NCBI RefSeq assembly: GCF_003660105.1
Contig: NZ_CP032823.1
Location: 806,001 to 870,000 of the forward strand
Source: Aliarcobacter cryaerophilus ATCC 43158
GTDB lineage: Bacteria > Campylobacterota > Campylobacteria > Campylobacterales > Arcobacteraceae
Length of the DNA stretch: 64,000 nucleotides
Direction of reading: 5' to 3'
This document shows, one piece after another, positions 19,550 through 28,279 of this stretch. The notes under the pieces are model-generated. The model ran no database searches and was not told the origin of the DNA. It was given only the letters and a program-made list of their open reading frames with translations. Position 1 is the first letter of the stretch, and each line of letters opens with the position of its first letter. The translations under genes and the position numbers were made by a program.

Positions 19550-20383
19550 ATGGACGAATATATATTAAAAATTTCTACAAAAGATGAAAAAGGACTTATT
19601 TATAATATCTCTAAAGTTCTTTTTGCAAATAATTTAAATATTGACCAAAACGCCGAATATGTAGATGAACAAACAAATGAGTTTTTTATGAGAAGTTTAA
19701 TTAGCGGGAAAGTTATGCAAACTATTTTACAAAAAGAGTTAAAAGAGGTTCTGCCAGATGGTGCAAAAATAACTTTAAATAAAAATACAAAAAAAGATGT
19801 TGTTCTTCTTGTTACAAAAGAGAGCCATGTTTTAGGTGATTTACTTATAAGATACAGCTCAAATGAGCTAAATGCAAATATCAAAGCAGTTATTGGAAAT
19901 CATGAAGATTTAAGAAATTTAGTTGAAAAATTTGATATTCCATTTTTTTGTATAAGTGCTACAAATTTGAGTAGAGATGAACATGAAAGAGCGGTTTCAC
20001 AAAAAATTGATGAGTTTAATCCAGAGATTATAGTTTTGGCAAAATATATGAGAATACTATCTTCACAGTTTGTAGAAAAATATGAAGGAAAAGTTCTAAA
20101 TATTCATCACTCTTTTTTACCTGCATTTATTGGAGCAAATCCATATAAACAAGCGTTTGAAAGAGGTGTTAAAATTATTGGAGCAACTGCACATTATGTA
20201 ACAAATGATTTAGATGAAGGTCCAATTATTTTTCAAGATGTTGTAAGAGTTGATCACTCTTATAGTTGGGAAGATATGCGAAATGCTGGTAGAAATGTTG
20301 AAAAAATAGTACTTTCAAATGCCTTTGAACTACTTTTAAATGATAGAGTGTTTATTCATAAAAATAAAACGGTGATTTTGTAG
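19550..20383 (+). CDS. purU: Formyltetrahydrofolate deformylase
   Basis: Hydrolyses 10-formyl-THF to formate and THF, balancing one-carbon pools. The 277 residues comprise an N-terminal ACT domain (about 1-80, EYILKISTKDEKGLIYNISK) and a formyltransferase-type catalytic domain with the active-site segment NIHHSFLPAFIGANPYKQA and IGATAHYVTNDLDEGPII, which contain the His and Asp used by the family. The TAG stop overlaps the GTG of trmL by one base, so the two are coupled. Confidence 0.95.
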   Translation: MDEYILKISTKDEKGLIYNISKVLFANNLNIDQNAEYVDEQTNEFFMRSLISGKVMQTILQKELKEVLPDGAKITLNKNTKKDVVLLVTKESHVLGDLLIRYSSNELNANIKAVIGNHEDLRNLVEKFDIPFFCISATNLSRDEHERAVSQKIDEFNPEIIVLAKYMRILSSQFVEKYEGKVLNIHHSFLPAFIGANPYKQAFERGVKIIGATAHYVTNDLDEGPIIFQDVVRVDHSYSWEDMRNAGRNVEKIVLSNAFELLLNDRVFIHKNKTVIL

Positions 20384-20853
20384 TGTTTAATATTGTACTT
20401 CATGAACCACGAATGCCTGGAAATGTAGGAACAATTGGAAGAACGGCTGTTGCTTTGAAATGTAAACTTCATTTGATAAAACCTTATGGATTTGGAGATA
20501 TTACTGAAAAAGAAGTTAGACGTGCTGGACTTGATTATTGGAAAGATTTAGAACTTTTTGAGTATGAAAATATAGAGGATTTTTGGGCAAAAAATCCATT
20601 TTCTAGTAGGCATTTTTTTGCTACAACAAAGACAAAACAGCTATATTTTGAAGCAAAATTTGAAGTAGGGGATTATATATATTTTGGAAGAGAAGATGCT
20701 GGACTTCCACAATATATTTTAGATAAAAACAAAGAGACTTGCATCACAATTCCTATGGCAAAAATTGCAAGAAGTTTGAATCTTTCGAACTCTGTATCTA
20801 TTGTTTGTTATGAAGCTTTAAGACAAAATTATATAAATTTTGAGGCTATTTAA
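20383..20853 (+). CDS. trmL: tRNA (cytidine/uridine-34 2'-O)-methyltransferase TrmL
   Basis: A 156-residue SPOUT methyltransferase that 2'-O-methylates the wobble base of tRNA-Leu species. Motifs are EPRMPGNVGTIGRTAVAL near the N-terminus, FGREDAGLP, and ITIPMAKIARSLNLSNSVSI forming the trefoil knot. It starts with GTG overlapping the purU stop (TAGTG), and brnQ starts immediately after its stop. It is a minimal single-domain member of normal size. Confidence 0.93.
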   Translation: MFNIVLHEPRMPGNVGTIGRTAVALKCKLHLIKPYGFGDITEKEVRRAGLDYWKDLELFEYENIEDFWAKNPFSSRHFFATTKTKQLYFEAKFEVGDYIYFGREDAGLPQYILDKNKETCITIPMAKIARSLNLSNSVSIVCYEALRQNYINFEAI

Positions 20854-22149
20854 ATGAAAACATCTAACATAACAAGAGATACTTTAATTTTAGGTTTTGC
20901 AATTTTTTCTATGTATTTTGGTGCTGGAAATATTATTTTTCCACCATATTTGGGTTTAATTAGTTCTAGTGATTGGAAAATATCATTTTTTGCATATTTC
21001 TTAGCTGATATTGGATTTGCTACATTTGCTATGTTTGCTTTACTTAAAGTTGGTGGAAATGTAGATAATTTAACTTCTAAATTAGGAGCAATAAACGGAA
21101 AAATACTTATGGCAATAACTATTTTATGTATTGGTCCATTAATAGCACTTCCAAGAACAGGAGCTGTAACTTATGAAATGCTAGTAGTTCCCTATTTTGG
21201 AGCTAGCACTTTAAACTCTTTAATCGCATCTATAATTTATTTTGGTTTAATTCTCTTTTTTACATTAAGACCAACTTCTATGATTGAAATATTAGGAAAG
21301 GTATTATCTCCTTTACTATTTTTATCTTTAATTATTTTAATAATAAAAGGAATTTTCACACCAATTGGAGAGATATCACAAAACACTACAAATGATAGAC
21401 TCTTTTTTGATGGTCTTCTTTTGGGGTATCAAACTTTAGATATTTTAGCAGCTTTGGCATTTGGAATTATTATTATAAAGATATTAAAAACAAAAGGTTA
21501 TACAAATAAAAAAACAAACTTTAAAATAGTTGGTTTTGCATCTTTAATTGCTGCTTTTGGAATAATGCTTGTATATTTTGGATTGACATATCTAGGAGCA
21601 ACATCTAGTTTAGTTTATGAAAATGATATTGAAAAAGTAACACTTTTAAATAATATAATATTCCAACTTTTTGGAAGCAATGGAGCTATTATTTTAGCAT
21701 TTGTAGTATTTCTGGCTTGTTTTACAACAGGAGCTGCACTTGTAAGTGTAACTGCTGAATATTTCTCAAAAGTAAGCCAAGGAAGATTTAGTTATAAAAA
21801 ATTAGTTATTATTACATCTATTTTTGCAATAATTGTTACAAACTTCGGACTAGAAACTATAATCAACTTAGCAGCTCCAATTTTATTTATAGTATATCCA
21901 GCGGCTATTATTTTAGTTATTTTGGCATTTTTTGATAACTATATAGATAATTTAAATATCTATAAATTTTCAAGCTTTGGAGCAATTGTTTACTCAATTT
22001 TTGAACTTGTATCAAATAGTTATTTCAAATTATCTTTTATGGAAAATATTCCACTATCAAAAGAGGGTTTAGGATGGATTTTACCAGCTATATTTTTTGG
22101 TTGTGTAGGTTTTTTAATTAAAAGTAAAAGAGTTCGTTCTAAAGTATAG
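20854..22149 (+). CDS. brnQ: Branched-chain amino acid transport system II carrier protein
   Basis: A 431-residue inner membrane symporter of the LIVCS family importing Leu, Ile and Val with a cation. About twelve hydrophobic segments run along the protein. The family opening FAIFSMYFGAGNIIFPPYLG and GPLIALPRTGAVTYEM, and the later CFTTGAALVSVTAEYF, are characteristic. The ATG follows the trmL stop with no gap. The 3' end overlaps the convergent small gene by eleven bases and lies in a hairpin. Confidence 0.93.
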   Translation: MKTSNITRDTLILGFAIFSMYFGAGNIIFPPYLGLISSSDWKISFFAYFLADIGFATFAMFALLKVGGNVDNLTSKLGAINGKILMAITILCIGPLIALPRTGAVTYEMLVVPYFGASTLNSLIASIIYFGLILFFTLRPTSMIEILGKVLSPLLFLSLIILIIKGIFTPIGEISQNTTNDRLFFDGLLLGYQTLDILAALAFGIIIIKILKTKGYTNKKTNFKIVGFASLIAAFGIMLVYFGLTYLGATSSLVYENDIEKVTLLNNIIFQLFGSNGAIILAFVVFLACFTTGAALVSVTAEYFSKVSQGRFSYKKLVIITSIFAIIVTNFGLETIINLAAPILFIVYPAAIILVILAFFDNYIDNLNIYKFSSFGAIVYSIFELVSNSYFKLSFMENIPLSKEGLGWILPAIFFGCVGFLIKSKRVRSKV

Positions 22150-22163
22150 AACGGCTCTTTTTA
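22128..22163. terminator. Terminator hairpin embedded in two overlapping convergent gene ends
   Basis: aagag-tt-cgttcta (22128-22141) pairs with tagaacg-g-ctctt (22147-22159) with one small internal mismatch and is followed by TTTT on the plus strand. It covers the last codons of both brnQ and the opposing small gene. Confidence 0.7.
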
Positions 22164-22372
22164 AGAACTTTTGAAACAGCATTATACTTTTTTTCTAGCT
22201 CAACTCTTTTTTTAATATTATCTTTATCTATAGTTTTTAATTCATCTTTTATTTTGCTTTTTTTATTTTCAAGCTCTTCTATTATATTTAAAAGTTTCTC
22301 TTCTTGAGAAACTTTTAGATTATCTTTTTCTAAATACTTTTTTACTTTATCAACAATTTTACTTAGTTTCAT
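22139..22372 (-). CDS. Small coiled-coil protein of unknown function
   Basis: A 77-residue, highly charged protein with Lys/Glu-rich heptads (KLLNIIEELENKKSKIKDEL, then RVELEKKYNAVSKVL), probably a cytosolic coiled coil. No known domain is recognised. The ATG at 22372 is chosen because AGGAG lies six bases upstream; an ATG two codons earlier abuts that site. It overlaps the end of the Na/Pi cotransporter gene by 14 bases, so translation is probably coupled and a role with that transporter is possible (inference). Confidence 0.65.
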   Translation of the reverse strand: MKLSKIVDKVKKYLEKDNLKVSQEEKLLNIIEELENKKSKIKDELKTIDKDNIKKRVELEKKYNAVSKVLKKSRSIL

Positions 22373-24119
22373 TTTCATCTCCTATTTGTTTAACTATACC
22401 ATCATTTAAGAATAAAATATTAGCAACTTTTACAAGTTTTTTCTGAATAGAGTAACCTGTAGCACTATCATTCATATATGAAGTTGCCATTGTTGCTTTT
22501 ATCTTATCTTCCCTTATGAGTGCATCTAGCTCTTCACTACTTGCTAAATCATTTTGCGCTAACTCAGTTTTTATAAGTTCTAGTTGAGTTAATTGGTCTG
22601 AATCATTTTCTAAACTTGAAAGAGTATTTATATCTATTAACATTTCTGCTAACTCTTTTCTTAGAATATTATACTCTTCTTTAATATACTCATTTTTACT
22701 TTTTAAATAAAAGTTTACATTTCTTTGAATATCTCTTGTATCTCTTAAAACCTCTACGAGTAAAACAGCTGCACGTTTAAGTTCATCAGTTTTTTTGTGT
22801 TGAAAATCAAACATATTTTCTTGTGCAAAAGATGAGAATTTTATAATTTCACTATAAAGAGATTTTAAGTTTTTTTGATAAATTTCATCAATATCTGTGT
22901 CTATAATAGTTAATTCTTTTGATAATTGAACTTTTAAAGTTTCTCTTGTAAGTCCTGTTGTATGTATATTTAAAGCATGTAACATAGCTTTTTGACAATT
23001 TTCATATAGATTTATAATCTCTTTTCTCAAAGCTGCTAAAGAGGCATCAGGGTTTGATAAAACAGATGGATTAAGATATTTTGGTTTTGAAGCAGAAGAT
23101 ACCTTTTTTTGGATTAACTTTTCTGATAATTTTACTAACAAAGATATTGCTGGAGTTAATAAAATAACTCCAGTTACAGAAAAAATAGTATGAAAAAGTG
23201 CTAGTTTCATACCATGATTTGTATCACTAACTCCTAAAAATGGTGCTATAAAATCTGTTAAATCTATAAATTGATAGATAAAAATAGTTATAAATGTGGC
23301 TGAAATTATATTAAATAAGAAGTGAATAAGAGCAACTCTTTTTCCATTTTCATTTGAAGCAAATGAGGCTAAAATTGTTGTAAGTGTTGTACCAACATTT
23401 GCTCCAATAGCCAAAGCTATTGCATTTACATAAGTAATACTATCTGCATTTAAAGCTGTAATAACAATAGCTAAAGTTGCAGCACTTGATTGTATAACAA
23501 CAGTAATAAAAATTCCAATTAAGATATAAACAATAATTCCTAAATATCCTTCCATTGAGTAAGATGCCAAATCGATAGAATTTTTCATAATATCGAAACC
23601 ATCTTTCATGTATGAAATACCAAGGAAAATAAATCCTAAACCTAAAAGAACATTTCCAGTACCTTTTACTCCATTTGATTTAAAAAATCTTAAAACAACT
23701 CCAAAAACAAGCATAGGAAAAGCATAAGTTGAAATTTTTACATCAACTCCTAAACTTGAAACTATCCAAGCTGTAGTTGTACTTCCTATGTTTGAACCAA
23801 AAACAATACCAACTGCTTGAACTAAAGTAAGAAGTTCAGCACTTAAAAAAGATACAACAATTAAAGTAATAATTGTTGAACTTTGAACCACTGAAGTTGA
23901 TAAAAATCCAGTCATAATAGCATAAAGAGTATTGCTAGTAAACTTTTCTAGAAGTTTCTCTAAAACACCACCTGATAGTTGTTTGAAACCATCTTGCATA
24001 AAAAACATACCAATTATAAAAATAGCGATTCCACTTAAAATAACAGTGAAATTTTCATCAGCAATAACTACATACCCTAAAAGTAATAAGAAAAAAGGAA
24101 TAGCAGCACTTTTTAACAA
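22359..24119 (-). CDS. Na/Pi cotransporter family protein with PhoU-like C-terminal domain
   Basis: A 586-residue inner membrane protein of the NptA/YjbB-like PNaS family, expected to move inorganic phosphate with sodium. Two inverted membrane repeats carry the signature glutamine-serine motifs VVQSSTIITLIVV and VVIQSSAATLAIVIT, with GSNIGSTTTAW and GANVGTTLTTI alongside. The last 230 residues or so form helical PhoU-like bundles (AMLHALNIHTT, FSSFAQENMFDF, VEVLRDTRDIQ). It starts with TTG at 24119, eight bases after AAGGAG. The direction of transport (import or export) cannot be told. Confidence 0.88.
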   Translation of the reverse strand: MLKSAAIPFFLLLLGYVVIADENFTVILSGIAIFIIGMFFMQDGFKQLSGGVLEKLLEKFTSNTLYAIMTGFLSTSVVQSSTIITLIVVSFLSAELLTLVQAVGIVFGSNIGSTTTAWIVSSLGVDVKISTYAFPMLVFGVVLRFFKSNGVKGTGNVLLGLGFIFLGISYMKDGFDIMKNSIDLASYSMEGYLGIIVYILIGIFITVVIQSSAATLAIVITALNADSITYVNAIALAIGANVGTTLTTILASFASNENGKRVALIHFLFNIISATFITIFIYQFIDLTDFIAPFLGVSDTNHGMKLALFHTIFSVTGVILLTPAISLLVKLSEKLIQKKVSSASKPKYLNPSVLSNPDASLAALRKEIINLYENCQKAMLHALNIHTTGLTRETLKVQLSKELTIIDTDIDEIYQKNLKSLYSEIIKFSSFAQENMFDFQHKKTDELKRAAVLLVEVLRDTRDIQRNVNFYLKSKNEYIKEEYNILRKELAEMLIDINTLSSLENDSDQLTQLELIKTELAQNDLASSEELDALIREDKIKATMATSYMNDSATGYSIQKKLVKVANILFLNDGIVKQIGDENETK

Positions 24120-24241
24120 ATTAATTCTCCTTGTGAATTTTGTATTGATTTGATTGTATCTAAAAGTAAATTAATGTTAATAAGCAAGATTTAGTTAAAA
24201 TATTTACTAAAAAAATCTATATTTTTGGGAATTATTAATTA

Positions 24242-24613
24242 ATGTATGAAAAATATAAAAAAGAGTTGTCGTTAGCAAAAAATAAACTTTTAACAATTGA
24301 TTTCTTTTTAGAAAAAGATAGTGATTGTATTGCAACTTTTGGAAATGGAACTACATGGAAAATAGATTTTAATGGTAAATGGTATGACAATTATAGTTAT
24401 ATTAGTATAAGAAATGAGTCAAGTTCTGATAATATTTTAGGTCAAAAAGGTGTTCCTATTTGGATGCTAATAAAAATTTTTGGTTTAGATTCAAAAAATT
24501 TAACAATAGAAGAGAAGCTTGATTTTATAATAAATCATAGGAATAAAATTTTTGATGAAACTTTTCAATACAAAAGAATATATGACAATATTAGAAAAAA
24601 TATAGAAGGATAA
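24242..24613 (+). CDS. Hypothetical protein, first gene of a two-component operon
   Basis: A 123-residue soluble protein with no signal peptide or recognised domain. Aromatic- and Asp-rich strands are seen (ATFGNGTTWKIDFNGKWYDN, PIWMLIKIFGLDSKNLTIEE). Its stop is four bases before the next gene's ATG, and the run continues into the response regulator and histidine kinase genes. It probably shares their transcript; a functional link is inferred only from that. Confidence 0.7.
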   Translation: MYEKYKKELSLAKNKLLTIDFFLEKDSDCIATFGNGTTWKIDFNGKWYDNYSYISIRNESSSDNILGQKGVPIWMLIKIFGLDSKNLTIEEKLDFIINHRNKIFDETFQYKRIYDNIRKNIEG

Positions 24614-24617
24614 AAGT

Positions 24618-24983
24618 ATGATCGATAGCACCATTATTATAATATCAATTTTTATTTTACTATTTATACTAAAAAAATTTAATGTACTAAAGCAAATATC
24701 CTATGGTGGAAGGCTTGAGAGTGATTTTCAAGGTTGTTATATTATAAGTTATCCAAAAAGTGCAGAACTTCATAATAAAGGTCAAGCTTTTGATATAGAT
24801 ATTGATGAATTTTTTAGATTAAATCCAAAACTAAAAGGTAAAATTCCTATTGAAAAGAGATTAGGAATAAGAGAAAATGATAAATTATCTCTTGAAATTG
24901 AGCTAAAAGAGAGAAAAAAAATAGAAAAAAAATATTCAAATATAACAAAACAAAAATCTAAAAAGAAAAAAGAAAATGTATAG
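24618..24983 (+). CDS. Hypothetical single-pass membrane protein
   Basis: A 121-residue protein with an N-terminal membrane helix (residues 3-20, IIIISIFILLFILKKF), a short conserved-looking soluble part (GGRLESDFQGCYIISYPKS, GIRENDKLSLEIEL) and a very lysine-rich tail. The start has a good site (AAGGATAAAAGT). Its 3' end overlaps the response regulator start by eight bases. No family is recognised. Confidence 0.7.
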   Translation: MIDSTIIIISIFILLFILKKFNVLKQISYGGRLESDFQGCYIISYPKSAELHNKGQAFDIDIDEFFRLNPKLKGKIPIEKRLGIRENDKLSLEIELKERKKIEKKYSNITKQKSKKKKENV

Positions 24984-25641
24984 TATTTTACTTTTAGAAG
25001 ATGATTTACTATTTGCTTCTAGTATTGAAGATTTTTTAGTTTGTGAAGGATTTTGTGTAGATATTGCAAAAGATGGTGAAGAGGTATTCGATTTTACTTT
25101 TCATAAAAATTATGATTTATATATTTTTGATATAAATGTTCCAAAAATAAATGGATTAAAAACTCTTGAAAATTTAAGAGCTAGCACAGATAATACACCA
25201 ACTATTTTTTTAACTTCATATAAAGACAAAGATACTTTAAAAGATGCTTTTTTGAAAGGTTGTGATGATTATTTGAAAAAACCAGTAGATTTAGATGAGC
25301 TAATTTTGAGAATAAAAGCTATATTTAAAAGAGAGAATAAAGGTTTTGAAGATATAGTTTTGGAAGAAAACTTGATTTATAATAAAAAAGAGAAAAGATT
25401 ATATAAAGATAAAAAAGATTTAAAAATTCCTATAAAAGTTTTGGAGTTATTGGAACTTTTTATAGAAAATGAGAAAAAAATTATCTCAAAAGATATGATA
25501 GTAGATAGATTGTGGAGTAAATCTCAAACTCATAGTGATGGGTCAATTAGAGTATATGTAAATAGTTTAAAAAATATTTTTGAAAAAAAACAAAATGTAA
25601 TAACAAATATAAAAGGAATAGGGTATAGATTTGAACTTTAA
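24976..25641 (+). CDS. Two-component response regulator, OmpR/PhoB type
   Basis: A 221-residue regulator with a receiver domain (acidic pair ILLLEDD, phosphoacceptor Asp in YIFDINVPKINGL, Thr/Ser in FLTSY, Lys in YLKKPVDLDEL) and a C-terminal winged helix (SKDMIVDRLWSKSQTHSDGS, RVYVNSLKNIF, IKGIGYRFEL). It overlaps the genes on both sides (8 bases upstream, 11 downstream), so it is certainly co-translated with the kinase. The target genes are unknown; the operon itself is the first guess. Confidence 0.93.
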   Translation: MYSILLLEDDLLFASSIEDFLVCEGFCVDIAKDGEEVFDFTFHKNYDLYIFDINVPKINGLKTLENLRASTDNTPTIFLTSYKDKDTLKDAFLKGCDDYLKKPVDLDELILRIKAIFKRENKGFEDIVLEENLIYNKKEKRLYKDKKDLKIPIKVLELLELFIENEKKIISKDMIVDRLWSKSQTHSDGSIRVYVNSLKNIFEKKQNVITNIKGIGYRFEL

Positions 25642-26482
25642 AAAAATATATTTTTTTATTTCAAGTTTTATTTTAGTTTTTTTTACTATTTTACTTGTTC
25701 TTTTTTTAAACTATTTTTTAATTTTTCAGATGAAAATTATAGAAAATAGTTTTATTTTTATACTTTTTCTAACACTTCTTGGTTCTTTCTTTTTTTTATT
25801 AATATCTACAAAAATTTTAAAACCAATTTTTCAAAGTGAAGAGAATATAAAAAATAGTATAAAAAATAGGCTTCATGAATTAAATATTCCAACATCTACA
25901 ATAAAAATAAATCTTCATCTTCTTAAAAAAGATTTAACAGATACAAAAAGTTTAATAAGGCTAGAAAGAATAGAAAAAGCAAATGATAGTTTAAGTTCCT
26001 TGTATAATAATATGGAGTACGAATTTAAAAAAGAGTTTGAAAATATAGATTTAGAAGATTTTTCTTTGTTTGATGCTTTAAATAACTCTTTAGATAAATT
26101 TGAAGATATAAAAAAAGATACAAATATTGAAGTTTCTGTTCCAAAAGATATAGTTTTACATAGTGATTACAACGGTTTTATAATAGTTTTAGATAATCTT
26201 ATTTCTAATGCAATTAAATATAATAGTAAAGAAAATCCATATATTAAAATATTATTTGAAAATAGTGTATTGTCAATTTTTAATAAAGGTTTGGGAATTG
26301 ATACAAAAAATATTATGCTAGTTTTTGAGAGATATTTTCAAGAAAATTCACAAAATATAGGTTATGGAATAGGACTTGCTGTTGTAAAAGAGTTTTGTGA
26401 TAAAAATAGTATTGGAATAAATATTGAAAGTTTTGAAGATGGAAATAGGATAAATCTAAATTTGAAGAGTATTTTAAAGTAA
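25631..26482 (+). CDS. Short sensor histidine kinase without a sensor domain
   Basis: A 283-residue kinase, partner of the regulator it overlaps. Two adjacent membrane helices (about 7-27 and 37-60) leave only a few residues outside, so there is no periplasmic sensor domain and no HAMP domain I can discern. The H box is LHELNIPTSTIK, the N box DNLISNAIKYNSK, and the G boxes GLGIDTKN and GYGIGLAVVKEF. The only in-frame start near the expected N-terminus is TTG at 25631. Kinases of this compact type often sense the membrane or a partner membrane protein; the small membrane protein upstream is a candidate (inference). Confidence 0.88.
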   Translation: MNFKKIYFFISSFILVFFTILLVLFLNYFLIFQMKIIENSFIFILFLTLLGSFFFLLISTKILKPIFQSEENIKNSIKNRLHELNIPTSTIKINLHLLKKDLTDTKSLIRLERIEKANDSLSSLYNNMEYEFKKEFENIDLEDFSLFDALNNSLDKFEDIKKDTNIEVSVPKDIVLHSDYNGFIIVLDNLISNAIKYNSKENPYIKILFENSVLSIFNKGLGIDTKNIMLVFERYFQENSQNIGYGIGLAVVKEFCDKNSIGINIESFEDGNRINLNLKSILK

Positions 26483-27037
26483 AGTATTTTTATCTTTAAA
26501 TTCATTCCTTAATGCACTTCTTGAAGCCTTATCTACAAGATTGAAAATATTATCAATATTATCTTTGAGAATTGTTTTTTTATGACCTTTTACTTTAATA
26601 ATGTTAAGATTTAATTTACTCTCTTTTTCAAAAAACTCTTTATATAAATCACAATTTTTTATTAACTTTCCAGTTCCTGAGTGATAATTGTTTTCTATTA
26701 GTTTATATTTCCTAGTTTTTAGATTAACTATATTTTGACAATCTGTATAAACGTCAATTAAAATATTAGATAAATCATTTTTCTCTTTTTCTATCTGATT
26801 TATTGCCCAAAGTAGAGCTTGTAGCTCTAATCTTGTGGAGCTAGTATTTTCAAATTTTTTTATTTTTATGCTTTTATTTAACTTTTCTAATATAATATCT
26901 TTATCGTTTTTTACTAAAAATGCAGCAAAACCTATCTTGCTTTGTGGATTTACACTTGAATCTGTAAAAAGTTCTATTTTTTTCAATTTTTTATCTTTAT
27001 TTAGTATATTATTTTTTAAAACATACAAGCCTATCAT
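26474..27037 (-). CDS. RNase H-like protein
   Basis: A 187-residue protein with the RNase H fold acidic residues: Asp in LFTDSSVNPQ, Glu in TRLELQALLWAI, Asp in DVYTDCQNIV and a late Asp in FNLVDKASRSA. A His-containing segment (VKGHKK) precedes the last one, as in RNase HI. It may degrade RNA in RNA:DNA hybrids, but it is not the standard RnhA sequence, so the substrate is uncertain. The ATG at 27037 has a weak site; a TTG at 26986, right before KKIELFTDSS, is an alternative start. Its end overlaps the kinase gene by nine bases. Confidence 0.8.
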   Translation of the reverse strand: MIGLYVLKNNILNKDKKLKKIELFTDSSVNPQSKIGFAAFLVKNDKDIILEKLNKSIKIKKFENTSSTRLELQALLWAINQIEKEKNDLSNILIDVYTDCQNIVNLKTRKYKLIENNYHSGTGKLIKNCDLYKEFFEKESKLNLNIIKVKGHKKTILKDNIDNIFNLVDKASRSALRNEFKDKNTLL

Positions 27038-27125
27038 AGTTTTGCTATTAAAAAGCTCATCTGTTGTTATAGTTCATTATGTTAGAATAAATTTTTAAAA
27101 TTGTATATAATTAAAAGGTGTTTAT

Positions 27126-27521
27126 GTGGCTATTTTTGCTTTACAATATTTAGCAGGTGGATTTTTAGATGAAGATTTACAACATTTTAATAAAAAATTT
27201 GATGACTGGTGTGTCTCTTTTGATAATTATGAAGATGCTCTAACTCTTGCACAAACTCTTGAGAATTCAGAAAATATAGATATTGTAGAGATAACTCCAT
27301 TGAGTTATCCAAAATATTTTTTCTCAGAACTTCAAGGTACTATTTATGCTACAAGGCAAATTGAAGATAATATTATTTGTGTAGTAGAACCATTTATTGG
27401 TTCAAATTTTAGAATTGCTGTATGTAATCTTAAAACAAAAAAAGTAAGATTTCTTAAAACACACTATAAGAGTATTCCAAGTATTGAAGTTGCTTTTGCA
27501 AATTTTAAAGAGCAATATTAA
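27126..27521 (+). CDS. Conserved hypothetical protein
   Basis: A 131-residue soluble protein with no recognised domain. The sequence alternates strands and helices (IDIVEITPLSYPKYF, IICVVEPFIGSNFRIAVCN). It starts with GTG at 27126 after AAAGGTG. The ATG two bases earlier is in another frame that stops at once. It stands alone upstream of the tRNA gene, which is on the other strand. Confidence 0.65.
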   Translation: MAIFALQYLAGGFLDEDLQHFNKKFDDWCVSFDNYEDALTLAQTLENSENIDIVEITPLSYPKYFFSELQGTIYATRQIEDNIICVVEPFIGSNFRIAVCNLKTKKVRFLKTHYKSIPSIEVAFANFKEQY

Positions 27522-27550
27522 CTCATTTTGTAATTATTTAGATATTTTAA

Positions 27551-27635
27551 TGGTGCGGATGGCGAGATTTGAACTCGCACACACGTAATGCACTACCACC
27601 TCAAGGTAGCGTGTCTACCGTTCCACCACATCCGC
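27551..27635 (-). tRNA. tRNA-Leu(GAG)
   Basis: An 85-base tRNA with CCA encoded. The acceptor stem gcggatg pairs with catccgc, the T arm is gcgag/ctcgc around ttcaaat, and a long variable arm marks it as class II. The anticodon stem ctacc/ggtag encloses the loop ttgaggt, so the anticodon is GAG, reading CUC and CUU leucine codons. TrmL, encoded at 20.4 kb, modifies some tRNA-Leu wobble bases. Confidence 0.97.
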
Positions 27636-27637
27636 AT

Positions 27638-27672
27638 AGAAAAAATAGACGGAAATTATATCTATTTTTTCT
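27638..27672. terminator. Hairpin between the gamma-carbonic anhydrase-like gene and tRNA-Leu
   Basis: A 12-bp stem (agaaaaaataga / tctattttttct) with an 11-base loop. On the minus strand the 3' arm is a run of six T, so it should terminate the transcript of the upstream gene. The same DNA holds the presumed tRNA promoter. Confidence 0.65.
27655..27660 (-). promoter_or_regulatory. Candidate -10 box for tRNA-Leu
   Basis: On the minus strand TATAAT, followed by TTCCGTC, lies about 20 bases before the tRNA 5' end, giving a short leader. It is placed inside the loop of the terminator hairpin of the preceding gene. Confidence 0.5.
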
Positions 27673-27679
27673 TAAAATA

Positions 27680-28180
27680 TTAACTATATTCGTTTTTATA
27701 ATCTACATAGTGCATAGCATGGTTTATTAAACCTTGAACTTCCTCATCGCTCAGTTCTCTTACAACTTTTGCAGGACTTCCCATAATCATACTTTTTGGT
27801 GGAAAAACTTTTCCAGCTGTTACTAAAGAGTTTGCTCCTACTATACTTCCTTCACCAATTACAGCATTATCTAAAATTGTAGCACTCATTCCAATTAGAC
27901 AGTTATTTTCAATTTTGCAACCATGAAGCATTACTTTATGTCCAACAGTTACATTATCTCCAATAGTTGTTTTTGAGTTTGTATCTGTATGAATACAAGA
28001 TAAATCTTGAATATTTGTATTTTTACCAATTCTTACTTCATTTACATCAGAACGAATTACACAACCAAACCAAATGGAACTATTCTCTCCTATTTCTATA
28101 TTTCCTATTAAATCTGCACTTGGTGCTATCCAAGCTGAAGAGGCGATTTTTGGATAAAACTCTTTAAATTTTAGTATCAT
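27680..28180 (-). CDS. Gamma-carbonic anhydrase family protein (left-handed beta helix)
   Basis: A 166-residue hexapeptide-repeat protein of the YrdA/PaaY class. Hexad repeats run through the middle (IGNIEIGENSSIWFG, VRIGKNTNIQ, TIGDNVTVGHKVMLHG, IGEGSIVGANSLV). The three zinc-ligand histidines of the gamma class are at CIHTD, VGHKV and MLHGC. A trimeric cytosolic enzyme is expected; members may be true anhydrases or of unknown activity. The gene ends just before the hairpin upstream of the tRNA. Confidence 0.9.
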   Translation of the reverse strand: MILKFKEFYPKIASSAWIAPSADLIGNIEIGENSSIWFGCVIRSDVNEVRIGKNTNIQDLSCIHTDTNSKTTIGDNVTVGHKVMLHGCKIENNCLIGMSATILDNAVIGEGSIVGANSLVTAGKVFPPKSMIMGSPAKVVRELSDEEVQGLINHAMHYVDYKNEYS

Positions 28181-28279
28181 AATTTACTCCTAAATATAAA
28201 TCTGGATTGTATTTAAAAAAAGTAGCAATAAAATTACAAATATTTTTTATTTTTTTGCTCAAAAATTTAAAATATTTAA

